A stretch of DNA of 64,000 nt, taken from assembly GCA_033964015.1 (NCBI GenBank), contig CM066917.1, positions 124,001 through 188,000 of the forward strand, in the 5' to 3' direction. The notes under the pieces are model-generated. The model was not told the origin of the DNA. It searched no databases and saw nothing but the letters and a program-made list of their open reading frames with translations. This DNA is from Scolanthus callimorphus (taxonomy: Eukaryota; Cnidaria; Anthozoa; Actiniaria; Edwardsiidae). Both the position numbers and the translations under genes were made by a program. Numbering within the stretch: position 1 is the first letter of the stretch; each line of letters begins with the position of its first letter. Shown piece after piece: positions 53,396 to 62,481 of this stretch.

Positions 53396-53910
53396 AGGAC
53401 AGGGAAATTCTTGTTAGGGCTGTTGTTAGGCCTAACAGACCTAACAGCCAAACCAGCATCGAGGAAACATTCCTTACTCCCACCTCTTAAAAGACCTGGG
53501 GTACAAATTATGATAAACACAACAACCCTAACAGCACTTACAGACCTAACAGCCCTAACAGTCTTAACAGCTCTCACAGTCCTATCAGCTTTAACAGCCC
53601 TTACAGCCCTAACAGAGGGCTGTTACGTGTTGATCATAATATGTGCCCCGCCTTTTAGGAATACTTCCTCTCTGCTGTTTAGGACTGTTAGGTTTGTTAG
53701 GGCTGTTAGGTCTGTTGGCTGTTAGGGTTGTCAGGCCAGCCAGGGCTGTTAGGGCTGTAGGTGTTGATCATTATGTGCCCTGCCTTTTAGACGTGGGAGT
53801 AAGGAACGCTTCCTCCCAGCTGTTTGTCCCTAACAGCAGCCCTATGCTGTTTGAGACTGATAGGGCTGTTAGACCTTACAGCAGCCCCTAACAAGAATTG
53901 CCCTGTCCTA
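53396..53910. repeat. foldback of GGCTGTTAG / CTAACAGCC minisatellite
   Basis: The left part has repeated CCTAACAGC-type 9-mers on the + strand and the right part has the complement GGGCTGTTAG, so the block folds on itself. Outer arms AGGACAGGGAAATTCTTGTT (53396) and its near complement (53888-53910) pair. Inner ATTCCTTACTCCCAC and GTGGGAGTAAGGAA also pair. ORFs reading runs of Leu-Thr-Ala or Gly-Leu-Leu across it are products of the 9-mer and not genes. Confidence 0.8.
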
Positions 53911-54204
53911 TGGGACAGAAAGACAAAATGGGACAGAAAGACAAAATAATTTCTGTTTTTCTGTTTGAGGGGGCATGCTCCCCCTGAGAAAAGTTTGTAA
54001 AACTTGTATCAAGATACTTCTATTGGGTTTTTGAAAGAGGTGAAAACAATGAAACTACGGCAGAAACATATAACAGAGGCTCTCTTTTCTGATCCAACAG
54101 AAATGGGAAAACGTTCTGTGCACTCTGCTGACTTTCCTTTGAGCAAGGAAAATATTATTGATGCATAACATTTAACTTATATTTGGCTGGGGACAAACTG
54201 GTTA

Positions 54205-54932
54205 TGCACTAGTCAATCGAAACCCCCACCCCTAGGGACCTGGGGAGGGTTGGGGATTTGATTTTACCCCTGAACAAAAGCTGTTTAAGTCTCCACTCCA
54301 TCGGGAGGAAATCCTGTGAAATGCCCCTACCCTTGGGGCCTCCGAAATCACCCTTTACTTGCAAGCATCAAAGAAAGAACACACCTTTCTATGATTGTCA
54401 AAGGGGAGTGGGCCTCAGCTAGTGTGGTGTCCTATATGAAACAAGGGATGCAAGTACAGAAAAATGCATTAAATCGAATAATTCCAATCAATTGCATCGT
54501 AGCTAACATGTAGATTTGCATGGCCAAAATCAAAGTGAAAGAATTGACCGAAATGTGAGTGATAGACTTGTTTATCACAATTAAATACAGGCGGCGGAAA
54601 TTCCGATCCCCGCCCGTGCTAGGTGTATAAATAAGTGCTGTGGGTTAATAAACCACATACATGTTGATTACAAGCTGAAAAGCGACAAAGCACATACTCC
54701 TGGTCTTATTCGACAATAAAGACCCATTTAACCCCCAATGAGTTGTTGTGTATTTAAATTTATTTGAAAGCAAATAAACATTTCCCGGGGGGTGGGGACA
54801 GGTTCCAGAATCAAAACCAGTCAAATCCACCACCCCCTCGGAACAGACTCTTGTTTTAAAATGCTTTAAACCCAACGATAACGCCACCCTTCCCTGGGTC
54901 CCTAGGGGTGGGGGTTTCAATTGACTAGTACA
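54205..54932. mobile_element. 728-bp PIF/Harbinger-like MITE
   Basis: Terminal inverted repeats of 36 bp with two mismatches: TG(C/T)ACTAGTCAAT(C/T)G, then AAACCCCCACCCCTAGGGACC. They lie at 54205-54240 and, inverted, 54897-54932. TTA sits directly outside both ends (54202-54204, 54933-54935), the 3-bp target preference known for PIF/Harbinger elements. No transposase is encoded; TATAAATAAG and other AT motifs inside look incidental. Confidence 0.8.
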
Positions 54933-54935
54933 TTA

Positions 54936-56365
54936 CTCACGAAGAATCCAAAACAATTGAAACACAGGTCGAAAGTTTCCAAGAAATAACTTAATAATAG
55001 ATAGCTATCAATAGATAGAATAAAGTAATCAATTCTATAATTCAATGAATGGCCAAAATACAGTTGAAAGTCTATGATTATCTCTTCTAAATCGTACGGC
55101 CGAGGAATCAAATTCCCTGAAGAGATCGTCTAGTCAGAGAAAATATTTCTCATAAAACAAAAAAACATCCTTACCAAAGAGCTTGCAGTTCAATCCACTT
55201 CATACTGAATGTTTGTCCAACTCCAGCGAACAGTGAGTTTCCAATCAACACCGCACCCATTATATCCGTGACTTTCAAAGCTTTTCCATGTCTTTAGGAA
55301 GTTGAAGAACCCACAAAACACGGCAAAACACGAAAACTCCCGCGCTCGATTTTGGGCGCTGTTGTTGTTGTAATGTAACTCGACAAACGTTTTCAGTTCC
55401 TGTGAATTCAGCTATAGTCCTGACACTTTCGCACTTTCAGTGGAGAAGTAGAACATATGTCTAATTAAATAGAATTGCAGCCTGTAATTTTTCCTCGTGA
55501 AAACGACTCCTCTCGAAAACAAACAGAGCAGGCTATCGTGTGTATAGGAACACAACTACAACTTACTTTCACTAATCTTGCCGCTTCGGGTCACGTGGTG
55601 GTCATGAACAAAGACGTTTGTCAATAGAAACTTTGAAACTTGTTCCAATTATTTCCGCTTCCTATAAAGTGAAGTGATGCGCTCGTCAGGCGTTGTGTCG
55701 TTCAAGGACTTCAAGGTACCGAAAGTTTCTGTTTCAAAAAAATAGTGTTAGTCCATAGGGGAACAAACGAAACCGTTTCCATGTTAATCCTCTACTATCG
55801 AGTAGTCTCAAAAATATATGATGGAAAAGAACAGGCTGCCTCTTTGGTGGTTTACTTTCTGCTCTGATCTTATGCTTTGCTTCTTCCCCCTTCTTCCCGG
55901 CGCAATTTCCGTCTAGGTCTCTCTGAGAGTCTCTGGTGCTTCCATTTCTTTCTGCTTTCTGCTCTTCTACTAGCGATAATTTTAACCAAATTTATCATTA
56001 CTCGATCCCTTTCTCATCCCTCGACCCAATGTTTGTATTCTATGGCTTCCCCTTAGCGTATTTTTATCCTTTGAGGCGTAATGCGGGATAGCACGGTTCT
56101 GCAGTAAGCTGTCATTTCTCGGCCTTGAAACTCCGACTGGAAGAATTTCAGGAGCAAGCCGGCAAAGAAAATACTCCAACTTGATTATTATTCCCATTCT
56201 ACCAAATCTTTGGATTCCATGGCTTCTTTTCGGGCATTTTCTCCTTTGAGTAATTATTGTAGGTCGTTTTTTCAGCCGCTAGCAGCCTTGTAGTCTTTTT
56301 TGGATGTTGCCAAAACATGCTGTTATTTGTGCCTGTGCCTTTACCTTTCACGTGAGCATCAGGAT
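54936..56365. other. unassigned DNA inside the 3.8-kb block
   Basis: No convincing gene. Around 55600-55740 there is promoter-like sequence (GGTCACGTGG, TTTCCGCTTCC, TATAAAG at about 55663, then TTCAAG followed by GTACCG, a weak donor). The - strand has open stretches at 55982-56197 (ATG start, 71 codons) and 56199-56387, neither recognisable. It may be captured host sequence, but I cannot support a product. Confidence 0.4.
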
Positions 56366-56446
56366 CCCCCCCCCCCCCCCCTGACAACGCGCCCCTCCCC
56401 GTTAGTTGAGCACTCCCTCCTCCCTCCTGACAACGCGCCCCTCCCC
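56366..56446. repeat. poly-C run and 46-bp tandem duplication
   Basis: A run of 16 C (56366-56381) leads into CTGACAACGCGCCCCTCCCC, which recurs 46 bp later (56427-56446). The DNA between (TTAGTTGAGCACT) resembles that after the second copy (AGTGAGTAGAGCAT). Confidence 0.85.
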
Positions 56447-56464
56447 CAGTGAGTAGAGCATGCT

Positions 56465-56494
56465 TGACGTCACAATTGGGCTATTGTGACGTCA
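56465..56494. promoter_or_regulatory. 12-bp inverted repeat made of two CRE sites
   Basis: TGACGTCACAAT and ATTGTGACGTCA separated by 6 bases form a perfect 12-bp stem. Each arm holds the CREB/ATF palindrome TGACGTCA. Whether it acts as a regulatory site is unknown. Confidence 0.5.
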
Positions 56495-56655
56495 GGCTTC
56501 AGGAACACGTACAACATCTGGGGCTTGCTGACACGTCCAAAAATCGGATCGACCCCTAGCAATTTCCACAGGTTACTCAATAAATTCACACAGGGTACCC
56601 AATACTATATTTGCAGTTTTGGACGCTGTTTTCTTAGGTATGGTGCTCCGCTTTG

Positions 56656-58153
56656 CATTTAGTTACAGTTATAAACTTTTTCTTCTTCCAATGGCACTAT
56701 TGCCTACAAGGGAGGATGTCACGAGAAGGGATTGCTAGACAGACTCAATATTCCTAATGTCAACTTAGAGGATTATGGGTGCCTCAAGTTTGATGTTCTT
56801 TTCAATCAATATGCTCAAGAAGATGATATGAACTTTTTATTTGATATGTCTGCTTCAAGTTGTGGTTTTCACATACTGTCCTCTGTGGGCACAGCCTATC
56901 ATTGCCCACGTGTTGAGGTAACTGTATTCTGGAAATGGCTGAAACAAATACGATACAAGGTGTAAGAACTCTTTTTGCTAATAATAAAAAAATACAAGGA
57001 CATTAAGTTACTGTTATAAACTTTTTCTTCTTCCAATGGCACTATTGCCTACAAGGGAGGGTGTCACGAGAAGCGATTGCTAGACAGACTCAATATTCCT
57101 AATGTCAACTTAGAGGATTATGGGTGCCTCAAGTTTGATGTTCTTTTCAATCAATATGCTCAAGAAGATGATATCAACTGTTTATTTGATATATCTGCTT
57201 CAAGTTGTGGTTTTCACATACTGTCCTCGGTGGGCACAGCCTATCATTGCCCACGTGTTGAGGTAACTGTATTCTGGAAATGGCTGAAACAAATACGATA
57301 CAAGGTGTAAGAACTCTTTTTGCTAATAATAAGAAAATACAAGGACATTAAGTTACTGTTATAAACTTTTTCTTCTTCCAATGGCACTATTGCCTACAAG
57401 GGAGGATGTCACGAGAAGCGATTGCAAGTTTGATGTTCTTTTCAATCAATATGCTCAAGAAGATGATATGAACTGTTTATTTGATATATCTGCTTCAAGT
57501 TGTGGTTTTCACATACTGTCCTCGGTGGGCACAGCCTATCATTGCCCACGTGTTGAGGTAACTGTATTCTGGAAATGGCTGAAACAAATACGATACAAGG
57601 TGTAAGAACTCTTTTTGCTAATAATAAGAAAATACAAGGACATTAAGTTACTGTTATAAACTTTTTCTTCTTCCAATAGCACTATTGCCTACAAGGGAGG
57701 ATGTCACGAGAAGCGATTGCTAGACAGACTCAATATTCCTAATGTCAACTTAGAGGATTATGGGTGCCTCAAGTTTGATGTTCTTTTCAATCAATATGCT
57801 CAAGAAGATGATATGAACTTTTATTTGATATGTCTGCTTCAAGTTGTGGTTTTCAAATACTGTCCTCGGTGGGCACAGCCTATCATTGCCCACGTATACA
57901 AGGTGTAAGAACTCTTTTTGCTAATAATAAAAAAATAAAAGGACATTAAGTTACTGTTATAAACTTTTTCTTCTTCCAATGGCACTATTGCCTACAAGGG
58001 AGGATGTCACGAGAAGCGATTGCTAGACAGACTCAATATTCCTAATGTCAACTTAGAGGATTATGGGTGCCTCAAGTTTGATGTTCTTTTCAATCAATAT
58101 GCTCAAAAAGATGATATGAACTTTTTATTTGATATGTCTGCTTCAAGTTGTTG
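56656..58153 (+). repeat. 345-bp satellite array, right edge
   Basis: Five diverged monomers after the 3.8-kb block. 56732 has CTCTGTGGGC; 57077 has ATATCAACTG, TATATCTGC and AATAAGAAAA; the next has lost the DNA between GCGATTG and AAGTTTGATG (near 57425); 57717 has the 41-bp deletion and a lost T; the last starts at about 58020 and stops at 58153 (CTTCAAGTTGT) in mid-unit. Shared changes (AATAAGAAAA, TATATCTGC) in 57077 and its neighbour show they duplicated after leaving the homogenised pool. Confidence 0.95.
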
Positions 58154-59316
58154 ATGGTCATGCCCATCGTTTTCGGGTGGGTGGAAGGATCGTTAGAAAA
58201 TTAAACACTGTATAGGGCAGTAATGCCCAAAAACATTTCCTACGAAGCAACATGTCACTCACACCACCGTATGCATTCTTTACAAGAAAAGTGTAGTGTT
58301 TAGAAGACAAAGGATTGGCATGGCAATCGATTCGCTCGAAGACTCGCTCGTTCGCGCTATGACACGAAAACTCGTGAACAAAACCGACATCAAGCGCTTA
58401 CCATGTAATGATCTCTATGTATGGTTATAAAATTCTGTTCGTCGTTTACAAGAAGACTAAAAACGTTATTGCGCAGCGACATATACCCCCGGGGGAATTC
58501 CCTATTTTGGGGCGGAAGTGCTCGTCGGGAACTTTCGATTTTACCCCTAAAGGTACCTAAAATGGCGTCGCTTAGTTAATTTTAACCCCCCCCCTACCTA
58601 CGCCCCTGGGCAATACAGTTGTTATAGGCCCGTCTTTTTAAAATATCCTCTCCTACTCTTGTTTTCCACTGCACGTAACCCTGGTCCTAAACAAACTGTC
58701 AACCATAAAAAACGCCCGAGGAATGTATATGTACCACGTTACTTTTTAGTAAGAATAGCTTGATGGTATGGAACTAAGGAAGTTGATGTTGCAAAAAGAG
58801 GACGAGGAAAACTCTTCCAATGTTCAGGAAAAGGAGTAAGTGTGGACGAGTTCCTTTTCTAAATCCTCACAATTACATAAAAAAATTATATTTACTGACT
58901 CTGTACTATCATTTAGGATTTTTAATAATTTATATGGTTCGCTTGCTTAAAATCAGTGTACATATGTCTAATCTCCGTAGCTTTATTTTTACTAATCGCG
59001 GCGCGCTTCGCACGCAAAGAGACAGAAACACATCCAATGCCTGACCCCACCCCCTCGAAAATTCCTGGATCCGTCACGCAACGTCCCGAGGTCACGTCCT
59101 CGCCTGTCAACATTGGAACGCTAAAACTGGAACATCTCCGCATTTCTATGGCTTAAATGGCTACGCAAATCCAAAATAGCTGCCTGGAATTTTTGATCTG
59201 TTGAAATAAGGGCATTTTCCTTGAAGCAAGATGGATAACATTGCTCAGAATCGAAATATCTTGAAGTAACTGAAGCGAATAATCATCGCACCGTGATCGA
59301 AGTACAAATTGACACA
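58154..59316. other. unique flanking DNA, no gene seen
   Basis: Non-satellite sequence starting at GATGGTCATGCCC. It holds scattered short open stretches without splice or start support and short GC-rich tracts (TTAACCCCCCCCC near 58580, CGGCGCGC near 58999). A piece reading GACCCCACCCCCTCG with TTCCTGGATCC near 59042 looks like a dispersed repeat fragment. Confidence 0.5.
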
Positions 59317-59381
59317 ATGGCGCTGCAGAAACTACATGGAAAATACGTTCGGAAGCCAAACCTAGGACGCTAACTATCCAG
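59317..59381 (+). other. possible 5' exon end with strong splice donor
   Basis: CACAATGGCG gives an ATG in good context, but its frame stops after 18 codons (TAA near 59371). Just after that, ATCCAG meets GTAAGA at 59381/59382, a good donor match. If used, this would be a 5' untranslated exon with a short upstream ORF. No link to a downstream exon can be shown. Confidence 0.25.
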
Positions 59382-60029
59382 GTAAGACAGAGAAGTGCTC
59401 GGTGTTGCATTATTTTCACGAATCAAATGTATTTTCTCTCAGTATTTGCATTATGTTTGCGTTGTGTTTACATGTGTTGACACATTCAAGTTGTGATAAC
59501 TCCGATTTTGAGAGGCTTGGTTCTTGGCGTTGACAAAGAGCCTGGCAATAATTTTTATATTACGGTTGAGAACAATATGTCTACTTATGAGAAAAAAATA
59601 TTTGGGTTGATTTGGAACACCACCGGGACTGGATATTCCCTCCTGAAAATGACCGCCAGATCGCCGATTTCGAGCGAGCAAAATTTTGATCAGTTTTAAC
59701 GGCTTCCCGTGCCAAAATTATCGAACGCAAAAGATAATATTTAGCCTTAAATTACTTCTTAGGACATACAAAAGACATTTCTGAACCGATTTTCAGGTTG
59801 GGGCTGGCGAGAAGTGGATATGACAGTGTTGTAAGTTTAGGTATTTCGGCTGAAAATTGTGCGTTTTGTCCATTCACGGGGTGCTGTCAGCTTTTTCTGT
59901 GTTAAGCTTTTTTTTCAGGATTGCCGTATTTTCTAGTGATTTAGTAGAGCTGACTGCCGTTACTCTCAGTGGCTGTGTTTATCCTTTGGCGTGGAGACTC
60001 GGGAGAAAGTCATGTAATTCAATAGTGTC

Positions 60030-60123
60030 ACGCATAGCAGCCATCTTGAGCTCGCGGGCAATCTCCAAGCGGCTCCAAAATTCAGATTTAGATAATGGTA
60101 CAATGATTCTTGAATTCTCTAAT
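60030..60123 (+). other. possible non-coding first exon with GTAAGT donor
   Basis: CAGCCATCTTG (a YY1-like motif often near invertebrate and vertebrate start sites) and a GC-rich patch lie near 60040-60060. The stretch ends in TCTAAT followed by GTAAGT at 60124, a consensus donor, 177 bp before the acceptor at 60300. Transcription start and exon limits are guesses. Confidence 0.25.
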
Positions 60124-60300
60124 GTAAGTTAGCTAACTATTCTTAAAATTGAGACACTTTCTATATATTCCGACTTCTCAATTTGGTTCGGCTACAACGA
60201 GTTTTCTCTTGTAGTAGTAGACGAGAGAGACGGATTGATAGTAAATTTTACGGGGTCGATTATAGATTAATTAACTTTTGTGTTTAATTTAATTTTGTAG

Positions 60301-60358
60301 AAATTCCCAAGATGTATTCCTGCAGGGTATGCTTCACAGAGTATTTCACATATGACAG
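60301..60358 (+). CDS. possible exon opening a CxxC zinc-finger-like protein
   Basis: A T-rich tract ending in TTTTGTAG (60293-60300) is a good acceptor. Eleven bases later an ATG (60312) opens MYSCRVCFTEYFTYDR, with Cys-x2-Cys spaced as in the first half of a C2H2 finger. The exon would end at ACAG followed by GCAAGT (60359), which fits the minor GC-AG donor class. Without splicing the frame reaches TAG after 22 codons. The histidine half would have to lie in a later exon that I did not find. Partner signals upstream are the GTAAGT donor at 60124. This is a weak model resting on splice motifs and a two-cysteine pattern; chance is a real alternative. Confidence 0.25.
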
Positions 60359-60733
60359 GCAAGTGGAGACACTTATCTAGGGATAATTATTGCTCTTTAT
60401 CACTATTTATGCAATGACATTTTTTAGTTTATTGTTTCTCTGGTCGGCAGTGTCGGGCATGAACTTAGAAGTGGAAGTTTAAATTTTGCTCATTTAAAAT
60501 ATCAACCAAGGGGATTCAACATAGAGGATGTTTTTCTTCGAATTGTCATGAACTTGAAGTTTTGACAGGCCCCTGAAATTGATTTTATAACATGGTATTG
60601 AATTATCAAATTCTTGATGTTTTTAAAGGCGAGCGACTAATTCCATCAATGACGTCAAAGACTGGATAAGTTGAAAGTTGTTACAAGTGTGACATCACAC
60701 CTTTATAGGCAGGATGGCAAACGGGCAGCTCCG

Positions 60734-60946
60734 GGGCTTGAAATGTGCCAGATACAGGTGTAAATACACCTAAAAAATTTCACCTAAAAAACTTTTTCAA
60801 CTTAGGCATAAAATAACAACTGTGTTTTCATTTTCTACAGTGTTCGCTTAGTGTATTTACGCCTAGACTTTTGATGAATTACACCTATAATGTTCATGGT
60901 ACATGGCATAAAATTACGGCTTTGATTAGTATTTAGTTTCAAGCCC
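60734..60946. repeat. 213-bp MITE-like inverted-repeat element
   Basis: Ends are GGGCTTGAAA (60734) and TTTCAAGCCC (to 60946), a perfect 10-bp inverted pair. Inside, AGGTGT-AAAT-ACACCT forms a hairpin near the left end, and TGTATTTACGCCT near the middle is its degenerate inverse. No target duplication was recognised. Confidence 0.45.
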
Positions 60947-61035
60947 TGTCAGCCCCCTCAAAGAATTAAAGCTGGGAAATCTATTTTGAATGAATAATAA
61001 AACAATTAAAAGCTTGAATGAATAATAAAACAATC

Positions 61036-61171
61036 AATGAATTCAGCTTTGTATGATATGGATAATTATTAGATCTAGGGGATGTTATCTACAGACCTTT
61101 TACCTCAATGGATAATAATAATACCACCATCGATCTGATTAATTATCCATATCATACTCACAGAATTCATT
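61036..61171. repeat. 40-bp inverted repeat pair
   Basis: The left arm AATGAATTCAGC..GTATGATATGGATAATTA (61036-61075) pairs with the right arm (61132-61171), with a few mismatches and a 56-bp loop. The loop contains GATAATAATAATACC. Upstream, AATGAATAATAAAACAAT is present twice (about 60988 and 61017). Confidence 0.7.
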
Positions 61172-61483
61172 AATTGCTAAACTGCACGTCACATCCAATC
61201 ACCTTTTAAACAGATTTAGAAAAAAGTTTGTCGTGTAGGAATTAGTTCTAATTTTTTATATTTTTTATTAAACTAAAAAATATTTACCCTACAACAATTG
61301 AATGAGACTATCATGGAGTGAGAATTTAATTTATTTTTATTTTGTTCCCAAAATGGAACTAGATGCAATCCAGAGCATGCTAGGGACAAAGTGGTCTTCT
61401 ATGGTAGGTTAAGTAGATCATATTTTTCATTAGTATATACTAAACGGGAACCTCCATAGATCGCGCGTTTTGATTGGTTCGCT

Positions 61484-61534
61484 ATCTCGGGATAATGCCA
61501 CAATATTCCGAGATCGAAAGGATTATCCCGAGAT
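61484..61534. repeat. 13-bp perfect inverted repeat
   Basis: ATCTCGGGATAAT (61484-61496) and ATTATCCCGAGAT (61522-61534) pair perfectly across 25 bases that also contain TTCCGAGAT. It is preceded by TGATTGGTT, an inverted CCAAT-box motif. It could be a small dispersed repeat or a promoter-proximal structure. Confidence 0.6.
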
Positions 61535-61643
61535 TGAGAAGCCCGAGTGCAAGTGGTTCGGATATTTTTACTTTTTAAAGGAACTATCTGATTCGAAATG
61601 CAACGGAAAAATCCTTCTCAATTAACTTATGTTGTCTCTTTAG

Positions 61644-61793
61644 TTTTTCAAGGTGAATCAGAGAGAGAATGTATTTCTTGAACTTCGAAAATGTGCTGTT
61701 CTTGTTTTTCAGTTCTTCGGAATCACAGAGATTGATGATTCGTTCACGGAACTTTTGATAGACGAATTACATTCACAACAACAAATTAATTAA
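61644..61793 (+). CDS. possible terminal coding exon of a + strand gene
   Basis: A pyrimidine-rich tract TTGTCTCTTTAG ends at 61643. From the very next base an open frame of 49 codons runs to TAA at 61791. The predicted segment starts FFKVNQRENVFLELRKC and ends ELLIDELHSQQQIN: acidic and amphipathic, with no recognised motif. The upstream limit is the TAG of the acceptor itself, which is what an exon border would give. A second possible acceptor (TTGTTTTTCAG, 61712) lies in the same frame. No preceding exon is identified and no AATAAA is close downstream, so this is a candidate only. Confidence 0.25.
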   Translation, partial: FFKVNQRENVFLELRKCAVLVFQFFGITEIDDSFTELLIDELHSQQQIN

Positions 61794-61919
61794 GGCAATT
61801 TTGTCGAAAACATATCTACTTTGCCGAACATTTACATGTACCTGTAGGTTGGAAGGGACAGTAAATCGTAGAAGCCAGTCATTGAGTGCAGTTTAAGAGA
61901 GAATTTCAGTTAAGCTTAC

Positions 61920-62219
61920 CGTCGACTTGTTGATTCGCTTGATCACGAGCCATCCGACATCAAACGTATTTAAAGTGGTCTCTCTTTTTATGAACAAGGT
62001 CTTCCTCGTTGTCCCAGAGTTTGAAGAGGTTAATTTCCCAAATTTCTGTTTGAATATTCCAAACGAATCTTGAATTTCTCTGCCAGCAGGTTGAAAAATA
62101 TAGTCATCCATCGGTGGTGAAATGGCGACCAAAGGCAAAGTGTTTTCAGCGAGGGCAACTCTGCAGTTTCACAATCCATAATCGAAGGCACAAAATGCGA
62201 ATTTATCCCTTGAATCCAT
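61920..62219 (-). pseudogene. possible first coding exon with in-frame TGA
   Basis: On the - strand GCAAGGATGG at 62219 is a strong initiation context. The frame gives MDSRDKFAFCAFDYGL, then TGA at codon 17 (62171-62169), then stays open for 83 more codons to ACG, where GGTAAGC gives a good donor after 61920. The part after the TGA includes MDDYIFQPAGRE and FDVGWLVIKRINKST. Exon length is exactly 300 bases. Options are a broken gene, a sequencing error, a selenocysteine codon, or a start at the later ATG (MDDYIF, about 62111). An alternative frame from ATG 62187 ends in TAA and looks like a shadow. Protein family unknown; a GTAAGC in the right place is the main support. Confidence 0.25.
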
Positions 62220-62362
62220 CCTTGCAACCTTCTAAAAACTTAAATCGTTTATCGTAGTCGATATTAAGGTTTTAAAACAAGTGTTTTCTAGCGTTTTTGC
62301 TTCTCTAAAACAGCAGCAAGTTTCCACCATGTGTTCAGTAGCCGAATGCTTGTAGTGAAGTC

Positions 62363-62396
62363 TGACGTAATGTCACGTGCGAGACAAACGTCACGC
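62363..62396 (-). promoter_or_regulatory. cluster of CRE-like and E-box motifs upstream of the - strand candidate
   Basis: TGACGTAA (62363), TCACGTGC (62373) and AACGTCACG (about 62388) lie within 34 bases, about 150-180 bp upstream of the candidate ATG at 62219. Such a cluster fits a promoter, but there is no TATA box or other proof. Confidence 0.3.
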
Positions 62397-62466
62397 ATAC
62401 AGAAAGAGGCTACAAAATGTCGGCAAATGTGACCTCCGGTCTCGGGGACTATTCGCCACTATTCAC

Positions 62467-62481
62467 TTCGCCTTCGGCGAA
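62467..62481. other. small hairpin TTCGCC-TTC-GGCGAA
   Basis: A perfect 6-bp stem with a TTC loop, preceded by two further TTCGC/TTCAC motifs (GACTATTCGCCACTATTC). It shares the CCTTCGG loop with the terminal hairpin of the 1.09-kb elements and is probably a fragment of a dispersed repeat. Confidence 0.45.

Larger units (their letters stand above)
52828..56651. mobile_element. 3.8-kb composite block bounded by the hairpin-element ends
   Basis: The left end is ATATATAGATTT, a hairpin, then AGCGGAGCTCCC, the same layout as the 1.09-kb elements, and it also follows TA. The right end is CTTAGGTATGGTGCTCCGC, matching their TTAGGTATGGTGCACCGC, but the terminal GC hairpin and GGAGCTCCGC are absent. 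Satellite resumes just after in a diverged GCATTTAGTTACAG. Inside are a foldback, a GGCTGTTAG foldback, a PIF/Harbinger-like MITE and about 1.4 kb of unassigned DNA. No transposase ORF is seen. It could be a larger relative of the 1.09-kb element that captured other DNA, or two partial ends flanking unrelated sequence. Confidence 0.5.

Noticed and set aside
53420..53610. Telomere-like repeat
   Set aside because: CCTAACAGC resembles the C-rich telomere strand CCCTAA, but the unit is an irregular 9-mer and reverses strand within 500 bp.
53300..53725. 141-codon ORF with Leu-Thr-Ala runs, and the overlapping Gly/Leu- and Val/Arg-rich ORFs
   Set aside because: Their composition is entirely explained by the CTAACAGCC / GGCTGTTAG 9-mers of the foldback repeat, and all overlapping frames are equally open.
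54316..54513. 65-codon ORF inside the MITE
   Set aside because: It lies between the inverted ends of a 728-bp MITE, with no splice sites or recognisable domain.
59153..59419. - strand 85-88-codon ORF
   Set aside because: It overlaps a better + strand splice donor (CAG/GTAAGA), has no supported promoter, and its sequence suggests no family; a chance ORF cannot be excluded.
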